DNA of 20,498 bases from NCBI GenBank assembly GCA_035713725.1, contig DASTMZ010000198.1, forward strand, positions 1 to 20,498, written 5' to 3'. Of the stretch, positions 13,560 to 20,498 are shown in pieces. Each line of letters starts with the position of its first letter. Positions within the stretch are counted from its first letter, which is position 1. The stretch comes from DASQPR01 sp035713725 (lineage in GTDB: Bacteria; Actinomycetota; Actinomycetes; Mycobacteriales; Micromonosporaceae). The notes under the pieces were generated by a model. The model did not search any database, was not told the origin of the DNA, and worked only from the letters and a program-made list of their open reading frames with translations. A program made the translations under genes and the position numbers.

Positions 13560-14825
13560 CACGCGCCGACCGCCGCGCGGCCGGTGCACGCCGAGGTCCG
13601 GCTGCCCGGCTCGAAGTCGATGATGGCGCGCGCGCTGGTGCTCTCCGCGGTGGCGGGCGGCCGGTCGACGATCACCAGCCCGCTCCGATCGCGGGACAGC
13701 GATCTGATGCTGGCCGGGCTCGCGGCGATGGGTACCCGCATCGACTCGGGGTCCGACCAGACCTGGACCGTCGATCCGGCGCGACTGGCTGGTCCAGCGC
13801 GAATCGACGTCGGCTTGTCCGGCACGGTGATGCGGTTCGTCCCGCCGGTCGCGGCGCTCGCCGACGGCCCGGTCGCGTTCGACGGCGATCCACGTGCGCG
13901 TCATCGGCCGCTCGGCCCGCTGGTACGAGGGCTGCGCGAGATCGGTGCGCACATCGACGCCACCGACACGGTCGACGGGGGCGGTCTCCCGCTGACCGTG
14001 TACGGCGACGGTCACGTGACCGGTGGCGAGGTACGCATCGACGCGTCGGCATCCAGCCAGTTCGTGTCCGGGCTGATGCTCGCCGGTGCACGCTTCGATC
14101 GCGGCGTCGTGATCCGTCACGTCGGGCCGCCCGTGCCGAGTGCACCGCACCTGCGGATGAGCGTCGCGATGGTGCGCGCCGCGGGTGGCGCGGTCGACGA
14201 CGGTACGCCGGATGTGTGGTCCGTCGAGCCGGGCAAGCTCGCCGGGCGCACCTGGGACATCGAGCCCGACCTGTCCGGTGCTGCGCCATTCCTCGCCGCG
14301 GCGCTGGTCACCGGCGGAGCGGTCACCGTGCCGCAGTGGCCGCTCGACACGACGCAACCCGGCGATCAGCTTCGTGACCTGCTCACCCGCATAGGCGGCA
14401 CGACGACACTGACCGAGGCCGGGCTGACCGTTCGCGGCACCGGCACGATCCACGGCATCGACGCCGATCTCGGCGAGGTCAGCGAACTGACGATGGTCAT
14501 CGCCGCGCTCGCCGCGCTCGCCGACTCGCCGTCGCGACTTGTCGGCATCGGACACGTACGAGGTCACGAGACCGACCGTCTCGCCGCGCTGGCCCGCGAA
14601 CTGGGCAGCCTCGGCGCGCGTGTCACCACGTTGCCGGACGGGCTGGAGATCGTGCCGCGGCCGCTGCACGGCATCGTTTTCGAGACGTACGACGACCATC
14701 GGATGGCACACGCGGCGGCGGTGATCGGGCTGGCGGTGCCCGGTGTCGAACTTTCCGACGTGGCGTGTACGTCGAAGACCATGCCCGACTTCCCGGCACT
14801 ATGGACGGACATGGTGACCGGGTGA
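13548..14825 (+). CDS. aroA: 3-phosphoshikimate 1-carboxyvinyltransferase (EPSP synthase)
   Basis: Sixth step of the shikimate pathway: joins phosphoenolpyruvate to shikimate-3-phosphate. The 425-residue protein shows LPGSKSMMARAL (19-30, K23, S24, R28), GLSGTVMRFVPP (the PEP/glyphosate loop), DASASSQFVSGLML, GHETDRLAALA, DDHRMAHAAA and TSKTMPDFPALW. The usual Asn before the conserved Arg in the first motif is Ala (A27). The ATG at 13548 gives MSAWHAPTAARP, which aligns with MKTWPAPTA of M. tuberculosis AroA; in-frame GTG 13533 and ATG 13542 are alternatives without better ribosome binding sites. rsgA follows after 22 nt. The start lies in a tandem duplication. Confidence 0.95.
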   Translation: MSAWHAPTAARPVHAEVRLPGSKSMMARALVLSAVAGGRSTITSPLRSRDSDLMLAGLAAMGTRIDSGSDQTWTVDPARLAGPARIDVGLSGTVMRFVPPVAALADGPVAFDGDPRARHRPLGPLVRGLREIGAHIDATDTVDGGGLPLTVYGDGHVTGGEVRIDASASSQFVSGLMLAGARFDRGVVIRHVGPPVPSAPHLRMSVAMVRAAGGAVDDGTPDVWSVEPGKLAGRTWDIEPDLSGAAPFLAAALVTGGAVTVPQWPLDTTQPGDQLRDLLTRIGGTTTLTEAGLTVRGTGTIHGIDADLGEVSELTMVIAALAALADSPSRLVGIGHVRGHETDRLAALARELGSLGARVTTLPDGLEIVPRPLHGIVFETYDDHRMAHAAAVIGLAVPGVELSDVACTSKTMPDFPALWTDMVTG

Positions 14826-14847
14826 CGAAGGGATACACGCGCCGACC

Positions 14848-15909
14848 GTGACGCCGAAACGACGGGAGTACGACGAGGACGACGTACGGGTGCGCCCCGG
14901 TCGGTCGTCCCGGCCACGTACCCGGATCCGGCCGCGCCACGAGGACGCGGCGGCCGGATTCGTCGTCGCCGTCGATCGCGGCCGTTTCACCGTCGAGTTG
15001 AACGGTGGGCACGTCACCGCCATGCGAGCACGGGAACTCGGTCGGCGCGGCGTCGTGGTCGGCGACCGCGTGGCTCTCGTCGGCGACGTATCCGGCGATG
15101 TCGACGCGCTGGCCCGTATCGTACGGATCGAGGAGCGTACGTCCGTGCTGCGGCGCACCGCCGACGACGACGACACGACGCCGGAGGGTCGCCTCGAGCG
15201 CGTGATGGTCGCGAACGCGGATCAACTCGTGATCGTCAGTTCGCTCGCCGATCCGCCGGCCCGGACCGGCTTCATCGACCGGTGCCTGGTGGCCGCGTAC
15301 GACGCCGAGATCGAACCGTTGCTATGCCTGACGAAGGCGGATCTCGCCAGCCCGCAGCCGGTGCTCGACTACTACGCCGAGTTGCTCCTCCCCCACGTGT
15401 TGTGCCGACCCGATGAGCCGCTCACCGACCTGGTGGCCGCGTTGACCGGTCAGGTCTCCGTCCTCGTCGGACACTCCGGTGTCGGAAAGTCGACACTCGT
15501 CAATCGCTTGATCCCGGACGCGGATCGCGCGGTCGGCGTGGTGAGTGCGGTAGGCAAGGGTCGCCACACGTCGGCGAGCGCCGTCGCACTGCGCCTCGAT
15601 GGTGTCGACGGCTGGATCATCGATACGCCCGGCGTACGGTCGTTCGGCCTGGCCCACGTGTCCGCGAACAGCGTGTTGCACGGCTTCCCGGATCTCGTCG
15701 AGGCGTCGGTGAACTGCCCGCCGAACTGCGAACACACCGCGACAAGTCCGGACTGCGGGCTCGATGCGCTGGTCGCGGCGGGTGGCGCGGATCCCCGCCG
15801 GCTCGCGTCATTCCGCCGGTTGCTCGCGTCACAGAGCGGCGAAGCGGACGCGGCCGACGTCACGTCGTACGACGACGCGCTGCCCGAGCTGCCGCCGGAC
15901 AGCCCGTAG
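14848..15909 (+). CDS. rsgA: Ribosome small subunit-dependent GTPase RsgA
   Basis: Circularly permuted GTPase acting in late 30S subunit maturation. The 353 residues comprise a basic Arg-rich N-terminus, an OB-fold (about 35-98), GTPase motifs in permuted order (G4 LTKAD 161-165, G1 GHSGVGKST 208-216, switch KGRHTS 237-242, G3 DTPG 259-262), and a C-terminal zinc knuckle with C290, C294, H296 and C303. It begins with GTG at 14848 after a weak GAAGGGA, 22 nt downstream of aroA. The aroA-rsgA pairing is common in actinobacteria, so co-transcription is likely. Confidence 0.95.
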   Translation: MTPKRREYDEDDVRVRPGRSSRPRTRIRPRHEDAAAGFVVAVDRGRFTVELNGGHVTAMRARELGRRGVVVGDRVALVGDVSGDVDALARIVRIEERTSVLRRTADDDDTTPEGRLERVMVANADQLVIVSSLADPPARTGFIDRCLVAAYDAEIEPLLCLTKADLASPQPVLDYYAELLLPHVLCRPDEPLTDLVAALTGQVSVLVGHSGVGKSTLVNRLIPDADRAVGVVSAVGKGRHTSASAVALRLDGVDGWIIDTPGVRSFGLAHVSANSVLHGFPDLVEASVNCPPNCEHTATSPDCGLDALVAAGGADPRRLASFRRLLASQSGEADAADVTSYDDALPELPPDSP

Positions 15910-15963
15910 AGCGATACCGTTGCGGCGCCCACCGTGGCCGGTTGCGCTGACCACTGTGGCCCG

Positions 15964-15992
15964 TTGCCACGGTCATGCCCGGCTACTACCGT
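15964..15992 (+). promoter_or_regulatory. Promoter of the holin-like gene
   Basis: TTGCCA (15964-15969) and TACCGT (15987-15992) are separated by 17 nt, a good primary-sigma match for an actinobacterium. The start codon lies 42 nt downstream of the -10, after a GGGAG ribosome binding site. Confidence 0.6.
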
Positions 15993-16034
15993 TTGCGTAC
16001 CTCTGCACACGCACTCCGGCCCCGGGAGCTCGCC

Positions 16035-16358
16035 GTGACGAATCTCCAACTCGCCTCCGCGTTCGTCGGCATCGTGATGCCACTCGTCGTGTCGGTGGTA
16101 AACCAGGCGCACTGGAAACCGCAGGCAAAGGCACTGGTCGCTCTGCTTGTCTCGGTGCTGGCCTCGTTCGTGACCAGTTGGATCGCCGGCGACCTGAACG
16201 GCAAGTCGTTCGCAACGTCCTTCCTGATCGTGCTCGGCACGACGCTCACCACTTATCGCGTGTTCTGGAAGCCGAGCGGCATCTCGGACAGCGTCGAGAC
16301 CGCCACGACCATCAAGAAGTCGACGCCGGCCGCGCAACCGAGCGCCGCCGCAAGCTGA
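16035..16358 (+). CDS. Small three-span membrane protein, phage holin-like
   Basis: A 107-residue protein with three hydrophobic segments (about 5-23, 33-51 and 58-76) and a Lys/Thr/Ser/Ala-rich cytoplasmic tail. The segment TTYRVFWKPSGI after the last span resembles the YxxxWKPTGI motif I recall from mycobacteriophage holins, which form pores to release endolysin. No endolysin, integrase or structural phage gene is nearby, so it is either a domesticated holin or an unrelated small membrane protein. The GTG at 16035 has GGGAG 6-7 nt upstream and a clear promoter precedes it; the longer in-frame ATG at 15975 lies inside that promoter. Functional call tentative. Confidence 0.7.
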   Translation: MTNLQLASAFVGIVMPLVVSVVNQAHWKPQAKALVALLVSVLASFVTSWIAGDLNGKSFATSFLIVLGTTLTTYRVFWKPSGISDSVETATTIKKSTPAAQPSAAAS

Positions 16359-16383
16359 CCTGCGTCAGCGTCTGCCGACGTCG

Positions 16384-16923
16384 TCACGCGATGTCGACCG
16401 GTCCGCCGGTGCGCCAGTAGATGCCCCGGTCGCGAGCCATCAATTCCTCGTCGACGAGGAACCGGCGCAGTGACGCGTAGTCGTCGTACCACGCGCGCAG
16501 CACCGCGTCGACGGCGCGTTCCGGATATTTGATGCCCGGCTCGAAGCTTGCCGCGATGTGCTCGAGAACGACCCTCCGCTTCCCGCGCGCCGCCGGCACG
16601 GACGTCAGCCGTCCGTCCCGGATGAACGCACGCAACACGGCGGCCTTCGCCTGGTCCGGATCCAGCGGCTCGTCGGCCGCTGGTGGTGCGGCGTACTCGC
16701 GAATCGCGTCCTTGAACGTGCCACGGTCCGCGAACAGCTTGCCCTCGGCGATGCGCAGCAACCCGCCCTGCTCGAGGCGCTGGATCGCGCGCACCACGTC
16801 GCGGGCCGGCAGCGCGGTTGCGTCGGCGACCGCGGACGGCGTCGACGCGCCGAGCACAACCGCCGAGAAAACCAGCAACCGCTCCTCCTCGGCGAGCAGC
16901 CCACACACCGCCTCCGGTCGCAT
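16384..16923 (-). CDS. Winged-helix DUF2087 domain protein
   Basis: A 179-residue protein. Residues about 10-65 look like a winged helix (LLAEEERLLVFSAVVLG, then PSAVADATALPARDVVRAI and a wing LLRIAEGKLFAD). Residues about 95-172 match DUF2087 (FIRDGRLTSVPAARGKRRVVL, then FEPGIKYPERAVDAVLRAWY and RRFLVDEELMARDRGIYWR). It is probably a transcription regulator whose C-terminal domain senses an unknown ligand; nothing is known to me of its targets. The ATG at 16923 follows a TAGATT box by 6 nt, so the mRNA is probably leaderless. It is divergent from thyA across 95 bp, so it may regulate either itself or thyA. Confidence 0.87.
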   Translation of the reverse strand: MRPEAVCGLLAEEERLLVFSAVVLGASTPSAVADATALPARDVVRAIQRLEQGGLLRIAEGKLFADRGTFKDAIREYAAPPAADEPLDPDQAKAAVLRAFIRDGRLTSVPAARGKRRVVLEHIAASFEPGIKYPERAVDAVLRAWYDDYASLRRFLVDEELMARDRGIYWRTGGPVDIA

Positions 16924-16929
16924 TAGCCG

Positions 16930-16935
16930 AATCTA
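16930..16935 (-). promoter_or_regulatory. -10 box of leaderless DUF2087 gene
   Basis: TAGATT on the minus strand, then 6 nt, then ATG. A TTGCCA lies upstream but only 15 nt from it. Confidence 0.5.
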
Positions 16936-17006
16936 ACCCCTCGGCGGTGTTGGCAATCTGGCCGCCCGACGGCCCGTCGCGCCCGGAGGTTGTCGGTGGG
17001 AGCGCA

Positions 17007-17012
17007 TAAACT
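17007..17012 (+). promoter_or_regulatory. -10 box of leaderless thyA
   Basis: TAAACT followed by 6 nt and the thyA ATG; no Shine-Dalgarno is present. Confidence 0.5.
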
Positions 17013-17018
17013 CCGCCC

Positions 17019-17813
17019 ATGCGCGCCTACCTCGATCTGCTCGAACACGTTCTTGATCACGGTACGGCGAAGGGTGATCGCACCGGCACCGGCACGCGAT
17101 CGGTGTTCGGCTACCAGATGCGTTTCGGTCTCGCCGCCGGCTTCCCGCTCGTCACCACGAAGAAGCTGCACCTGAGATCGATCGTGCACGAGCTGATCTG
17201 GTTCCTGCGCGGCGACACGACGGTTGATTATCTGCATGACCACGGCGTGACGATCTGGGACGAGTGGGCCGACGAGGCCGGCGACCTTGGCCCGGTCTAT
17301 GGCAAGCAATGGCGGTCGTGGGCGTGTCCGGACGGCCGCACGATCGATCAGATTTCTTGGGTGATCGACGAAATACGCCGCAACCCGGATTCGCGCCGGC
17401 TCGTGGTCAGCGCGTGGAATGTCGCCGACCTGCCGGACATGGCACTGCAGCCGTGCCACGCGTTGTTCCAGTTCTATGTCGCGGACGGCCGCTTGTCGTG
17501 TCAGCTCTATCAGCGGTCCGCCGACATCTTTCTCGGCGTGCCGTTCAACATCGCGAGCTATGCGTTGCTCACGCACATGGTCGCGGGCGTCACCGGGCTT
17601 CGGGTCGGGGAATTCGTCCACACACTTGGTGACGCGCACCTCTACGCGAACCACTTTGACCAGGCGCGCATACAGCTCGAACGCACGCCACGGCCGCTGC
17701 CCCGCCTCGAGCTCACGCCGGGCGTGGGGTCGATCTTCGATTACCGGTACGAGGACGTGGCGATCGTCGGCTACGACCCGCACCCGTCGATCAAAGCGCC
17801 GATCGCGGTCTGA
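17019..17813 (+). CDS. thyA: Thymidylate synthase
   Basis: Methylates dUMP to dTMP with 5,10-methylene-tetrahydrofolate, producing dihydrofolate. The 264 residues are the E. coli-type length. The catalytic Cys is C146 in ALQPCHALFQFYV, the same number as in E. coli. Also visible are DRTGTGTRSVFGYQMRF (20-36), GPVYGKQWRSW (91-101), QLYQRSADIFLGVPFNIASY and GDAHLYANH. Probably leaderless. The folA gene starts 2 nt after its stop, so the dihydrofolate made here is recycled by the enzyme of the next gene. Confidence 0.97.
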   Translation: MRAYLDLLEHVLDHGTAKGDRTGTGTRSVFGYQMRFGLAAGFPLVTTKKLHLRSIVHELIWFLRGDTTVDYLHDHGVTIWDEWADEAGDLGPVYGKQWRSWACPDGRTIDQISWVIDEIRRNPDSRRLVVSAWNVADLPDMALQPCHALFQFYVADGRLSCQLYQRSADIFLGVPFNIASYALLTHMVAGVTGLRVGEFVHTLGDAHLYANHFDQARIQLERTPRPLPRLELTPGVGSIFDYRYEDVAIVGYDPHPSIKAPIAV

Positions 17814-17815
17814 CC

Positions 17816-18340
17816 GTGGATCCACGGTTCGGCGGCCTCGTGCTCGTCGCGGCTTTGGACCGGAGCTACGCGATCGGCCGACCGGACGAGATGCTGCCGT
17901 GGCACCTGCCCGACGATCTGCGCCGCTACAAGGCAATCACGACCGGCCGGCCGATGCTGATGGGCTACCGAACGGCGCTGTCGATCGGTCGCGCGCTGCC
18001 GGGTCGTACGACATATGTATTGAGCCGCTCGCGGCCGGCGCCGTACGACGGCCAGGTCGCGGTGCGCTCGCTGGAGGAAGCCGTCGGGCTGGCCGGCGGC
18101 GCCGGGCTCACGGTCGCCGGCGGCGGTCAGGTCTACGAGTTGGCTCTGCCATATGCCACTGGCATGCGACTAACCTGGGTGAACGTGACGATCGATGGCG
18201 CCGACACGTGGTTTCCGCGATTCGACACCGCGCTCTGGACCGAAGTCGCGCGGGAACATCATCCGGCCGACGAACGACACGAATTTCCGTTCGACTGGGT
18301 CGACTACACGCGGGTCCAGTCGCTCTCACCGGCGGCGTGA
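17816..18340 (+). CDS. folA: Dihydrofolate reductase
   Basis: Reduces dihydrofolate to tetrahydrofolate with NADPH. The 174 residues include LVAALDRSYAIG (10-21), LPWHLPDDLRRYK (27-39, catalytic acid D34), TTYVLSR (65-71), VAGGGQVYELAL (100-111) and the C-terminal strand. The cofactor loop usually written MGR(K/R/H)T reads LMGYRT here (Y51, R52), so the Arg that contacts the NADPH 2'-phosphate is replaced by Tyr. The GTG at 17816 follows the thyA stop by 2 nt, implying coupled translation; no separate promoter is seen. It is the target of trimethoprim-class inhibitors in this family. Confidence 0.94.
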   Translation: MDPRFGGLVLVAALDRSYAIGRPDEMLPWHLPDDLRRYKAITTGRPMLMGYRTALSIGRALPGRTTYVLSRSRPAPYDGQVAVRSLEEAVGLAGGAGLTVAGGGQVYELALPYATGMRLTWVNVTIDGADTWFPRFDTALWTEVAREHHPADERHEFPFDWVDYTRVQSLSPAA

Positions 18341-18512
18341 GCGACTGTCCGGTGTGGGCAGACGCCTGAAGTCACCGCAGCGTACCGACGCGTGCACTGT
18401 GCGTACGCGCAACGGGCCCTGCCCGCCCACGAGGCCGTTACCAAGGCCGAACTCCATATGGTTGTCACAAACCGCCACCGCACGGTGCGCAAGAGAATCG
18501 CCGCTGATCCGC

Positions 18513-18518
18513 TAGGTT
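18513..18518 (+). promoter_or_regulatory. -10 box of leaderless hisN
   Basis: TAGGTT followed by 6 nt and the GTG start at 18525. The preceding 18341-18512 gap holds no gene I can support. Confidence 0.55.
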
Positions 18519-18524
18519 TCGCGT

Positions 18525-19325
18525 GTGCCCGGTTACGCCGACGATCTCGCGCTATCGCACGTTCTCGCGGACACCGCGGATTCGGTCTCGCTGAGCCGAT
18601 TCCGCTCCCTCAGCCTGCAGGTCACCGAGAAGCCCGACCTGACCCCGGTCACCGATGCCGACATGGCCGTCGAGAAGGCGTTGCGCGCCACGCTGGCTCG
18701 CACGCGCCCGCGTGACGGCGTGTTCGGCGAGGAGTTCGGTGCCACCGACGCTCCGGCCGGACCCGGCCACCGGCGCTGGGTCATCGACCCGATCGACGGC
18801 ACGAAGAACTACATCCGCGGTGTGCCGATCTGGGCGACGCTGATCGCGCTGATGGAAGGCGACCAGGTCGTGGTCGGCATGGTGTCCGCGCCGGCGCTGC
18901 AACGCCGTTGGTGGGCGGCCGTCGGGCACGGCGCGTACGCCGGACGACACGCGTCCGCCGCCACCCCGCTTCGAGTGAGCGGTGTCCGCCGGCTCGCCGA
19001 CGCGTCGTTCTGCTATTCGTCGTTGCCGTCATGGGACGAGATCGGCCGGCTGCCCGCGATGTTGGAGATCATGAACCGTTGCTGGCGGAGCCGCGCCTAC
19101 GGCGACTTCTACGGCCACATGCTCGTCGCGGAGGGTGCCGTCGACATCATGGTCGAGCCGGAACTCTCGCTATGGGACGTTGCCGCACTCGTACCAATCG
19201 TCACCGAGGCTGGCGGCATGTTTACCGATCTCGGCGGCCGGCCCGGCCCAGGTCGCGGCAGTGCGGTGGCGACCAACGGCGCGCTGCACGCCGACGTACT
19301 CGAGCGGCTAGCTTACGGAGAGTAG
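18525..19325 (+). CDS. hisN: Inositol-monophosphatase-family histidinol-phosphatase
   Basis: Mg-dependent phosphatase, 266 residues. Metal-binding motifs: GVFGEEFG (65-72, E69/E70), WVIDPIDGTKNYIRG (85-99) and LSLWDVAALVP (215-225, D218). The sequence type, with TPVTDADMAVEKALR after the first helices and IDGTKNYIRGVPIW, is the actinobacterial HisN subgroup that removes phosphate from L-histidinol phosphate. Related enzymes act on inositol phosphate or other sugars, so the substrate is likely but not proven. The GTG at 18525 follows a TAGGTT box by 6 nt and lacks a Shine-Dalgarno, so translation is probably leaderless. No other his genes adjoin. Confidence 0.88.
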   Translation: MPGYADDLALSHVLADTADSVSLSRFRSLSLQVTEKPDLTPVTDADMAVEKALRATLARTRPRDGVFGEEFGATDAPAGPGHRRWVIDPIDGTKNYIRGVPIWATLIALMEGDQVVVGMVSAPALQRRWWAAVGHGAYAGRHASAATPLRVSGVRRLADASFCYSSLPSWDEIGRLPAMLEIMNRCWRSRAYGDFYGHMLVAEGAVDIMVEPELSLWDVAALVPIVTEAGGMFTDLGGRPGPGRGSAVATNGALHADVLERLAYGE

Positions 19326-19339
19326 TCGCGCGACGACCC

Positions 19340-19364
19340 TTGCCCGGCGTCACACAACGGGCAA
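19340..19364 (+). terminator. Hairpin after hisN
   Basis: TTGCCCG (19340-19346) and CGGGCAA (19358-19364) form a perfect 7-bp stem with an 11-nt loop, 15 bases after the hisN stop. No U tract follows. It also overlaps the -35 position of the next gene's promoter, so it could instead be an operator. Confidence 0.45.
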
Positions 19365-19381
19365 AATCCGCCGGGTACGTC

Positions 19382-19387
19382 TATCCT
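19382..19387 (+). promoter_or_regulatory. -10 box of leaderless membrane protein gene
   Basis: TATCCT followed by 6 nt and the ATG at 19394; no Shine-Dalgarno. Confidence 0.5.
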
Positions 19388-19393
19388 CGCGGG

Positions 19394-20368
19394 ATGGTTT
19401 GGATCGGGTGGCTGTGTCTAGCAGCGATGATCTTCGTGTACGGCGCGGCCAACCTGCTGCAGTCCATCGCTGCGCGACGTACACGCTGCTGTCACTCTCT
19501 GCAACCATCCTTGCTTCTCCGCCTTGCTAACCAGCGCATCTACCTGTTCGGCGTGGTCTTCCAGGTGCTCGGTTTCGCGCTTGCCTTTTTCGCCCGTCGC
19601 GAGCTGCCGCTGTTTCTCGTCCAGGCAAGCGTGGCCGCCGGTCTCGGCGTGATGGCGCTGCTCGGCGTGCTGTTCATGCGCTGGCGTTTGCCACGCGCCG
19701 AGATCGGACTGCTCGCGCTGCTGGGCGCCGGCATCGGCGGACTCGTGATCGCGGCACGGCCCGGTGTCGCGCATCACCTGCGGCCGGGCGCGTTCACGGT
19801 GCTGGTCGCCGTCCTGGTGGCGATCGGGGTGCTCGGTTTCTTCGCGGCGCGACTCCGCGGCACGCTCGGCACGCTCGCGCTCGGCTCCCTTGCTGGCCTC
19901 GCCTTCGGCGCGGCCGCGGTCGACTCGCGCGTGCTCGCCGGCGCCCATCACCTGTCCTTCGTCGTCGCGCACCCGCTGCTGTATCTGCTTTTCGCGCATG
20001 CCCCGCTCGGCCAGCTGTTGCTCGGGTTGGCTCTGCAACGCGGTCCGACAACGGTCGCGGTGGCTGCGATGGACGCGGCCGCCACGGCGCCAGCGGCGGT
20101 CATCGGGCTCGCCCTGCTCGGCGACCAGATCCGATCCGGGCTGGTGTGGCTCGCGGTGCTTGGCTTTACGTGCACGCTCGGCGCCGTACTGGGGTTGACC
20201 CGCTATGCCCGGCCGCAGGAAGCGACGGTCGAGGTGCCGAGAACGGCCGCAGCGCCTGCCCTGCCCGGGGCGCGGCCAGTCGCGCTGGCGCCGCGGCAAC
20301 GCACGGCTCCGCCGGCGCGATTGTCGAGTGCGCGCAGCAGTACGCGGAACGCCGGGTCAGCTGCTTGA
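19394..20368 (+). CDS. DMT-like integral membrane protein
   Basis: A 324-residue protein with nine or ten hydrophobic spans (roughly 3-23, 49-67, 73-95, 103-121, 132-152, 157-175, 183-214, 219-243 and 249-270), paired in the manner of drug/metabolite or NIPA-like transporters. Typical EamA-like features are the first helix GWLCLAAMIFVYGAANLLQS and the short reentrant-looking Ala/Gly-rich spans. Between spans 1 and 2 lies TRCCHSLQPSLLLRL. The last 54 residues are Ala/Pro/Arg-rich and probably disordered. Substrate unknown. The ATG at 19394 follows a TATCCT box by 6 nt; the longer upstream frame overlaps hisN and is rejected. No operon partner is certain. Confidence 0.85.
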   Translation: MVWIGWLCLAAMIFVYGAANLLQSIAARRTRCCHSLQPSLLLRLANQRIYLFGVVFQVLGFALAFFARRELPLFLVQASVAAGLGVMALLGVLFMRWRLPRAEIGLLALLGAGIGGLVIAARPGVAHHLRPGAFTVLVAVLVAIGVLGFFAARLRGTLGTLALGSLAGLAFGAAAVDSRVLAGAHHLSFVVAHPLLYLLFAHAPLGQLLLGLALQRGPTTVAVAAMDAAATAPAAVIGLALLGDQIRSGLVWLAVLGFTCTLGAVLGLTRYARPQEATVEVPRTAAAPALPGARPVALAPRQRTAPPARLSSARSSTRNAGSAA

Positions 20369-20498
20369 CGATCGCCGGTGATCTCGGCGGCCGCACCTGG
20401 ACCGGCGCGAATTCCCTCGCCGGCCGGCGCGCATTCGGCTTCGGCCTCGCCTGCCCTCATGATCCGACCGGTTTGGCATCGCGCTTGCGCGAGGGGTA
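20369..20498. other. Window end, no confident gene
   Basis: Two frames stay open to the edge. On the plus strand a TTG at 20365 overlaps the preceding TGA (TTGA) and reads TIAGDLGGRTWTGANSL onward with about three-quarters G/C third positions. On the minus strand a frame entering from the edge continues through an ATG at 20460 to 20203, under the disordered tail of the membrane protein. Neither has a good ribosome binding site or a family I recognise, and only one, if either, can be real. Confidence 0.3.

Noticed and set aside
13494..14711. Minus-strand ORF of 405 codons
   Set aside because: Antisense to aroA, which has every EPSP synthase motif; this frame has none.
1..20498. CRISPR arrays, insertion sequences, tRNA or rRNA genes, prophage or defence cluster
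   Set aside because: None seen: no spaced repeats of 25-40 bp, no transposase or integrase motifs, no cloverleaf recognised. The holin-like gene stands alone.

Overview
The window is high-GC actinobacterial chromosome. The lineage markers are unambiguous: a WhiB-family Fe-S regulator, an RsrA-type zinc anti-sigma factor beside a SigR/SigH-type sigma factor, a PdtaS-like sensor kinase, the tiny ribosomal protein bL37, a 71-residue biotinyl carrier protein like mycobacterial TB7.3, and many leaderless genes with TANNNT -10 boxes. The order pdtaS / biotinyl protein / rsrA / sigR / SRAP / aroA / rsgA matches, from memory, the Rv3220c-Rv3228 neighbourhood of Mycobacterium tuberculosis. The genus cannot be named from the sequence.

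Layout. 1-2854 (minus): assimilatory sulfate reduction operon, with a cysteine-type leader peptide, ferredoxin-sulfite reductase, a small zinc ribbon and an APS/PAPS reductase cut by the window edge. 3055-4539 (minus): PdtaS-like histidine kinase. 4682-9181: an accessory stretch holding a small lipoprotein, a GlmS-like SIS-domain protein, a DHA2 efflux pump divergent from a TetR regulator across two palindromic operators, and a GNAT acetyltransferase. 9197-10859: biotinyl carrier protein, bL37, and the thiol-oxidative stress pair rsrA-sigR with an autoregulatory sigma-R promoter. 11266-12367 (minus): WhiB protein and alpha/beta hydrolase. 12530-15909: SRAP protein divergent from aroA-rsgA. 16035-16358: holin-like membrane protein. 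16384-16923 (minus): DUF2087 regulator. 17019-18340: thyA-folA operon for dTMP and folate. 18525-19325: hisN-type phosphatase. 19394-20368: DMT-like membrane protein. The last 130 bases are unresolved.

How the genes fit together. Sulfite and APS reduction supply cysteine, and SigR/RsrA manage thiol stress, so two thiol-linked systems lie within 11 kb. aroA with rsgA, and thyA with folA, are ordinary housekeeping pairs. I see no phage-defence island, CRISPR array, insertion sequence, rRNA or tRNA. The most notable content is regulatory: a leader peptide and overlapping hairpins before the sulfite reductase gene; a GGAAT-N18-GTT promoter placed to make a longer SigR isoform; a pair of TetR operators; a tandem duplication creating a mini-ORF that overlaps the aroA start; and a three-copy octamer in an otherwise empty 400 bp gap. 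I found no clearly new multi-gene system.
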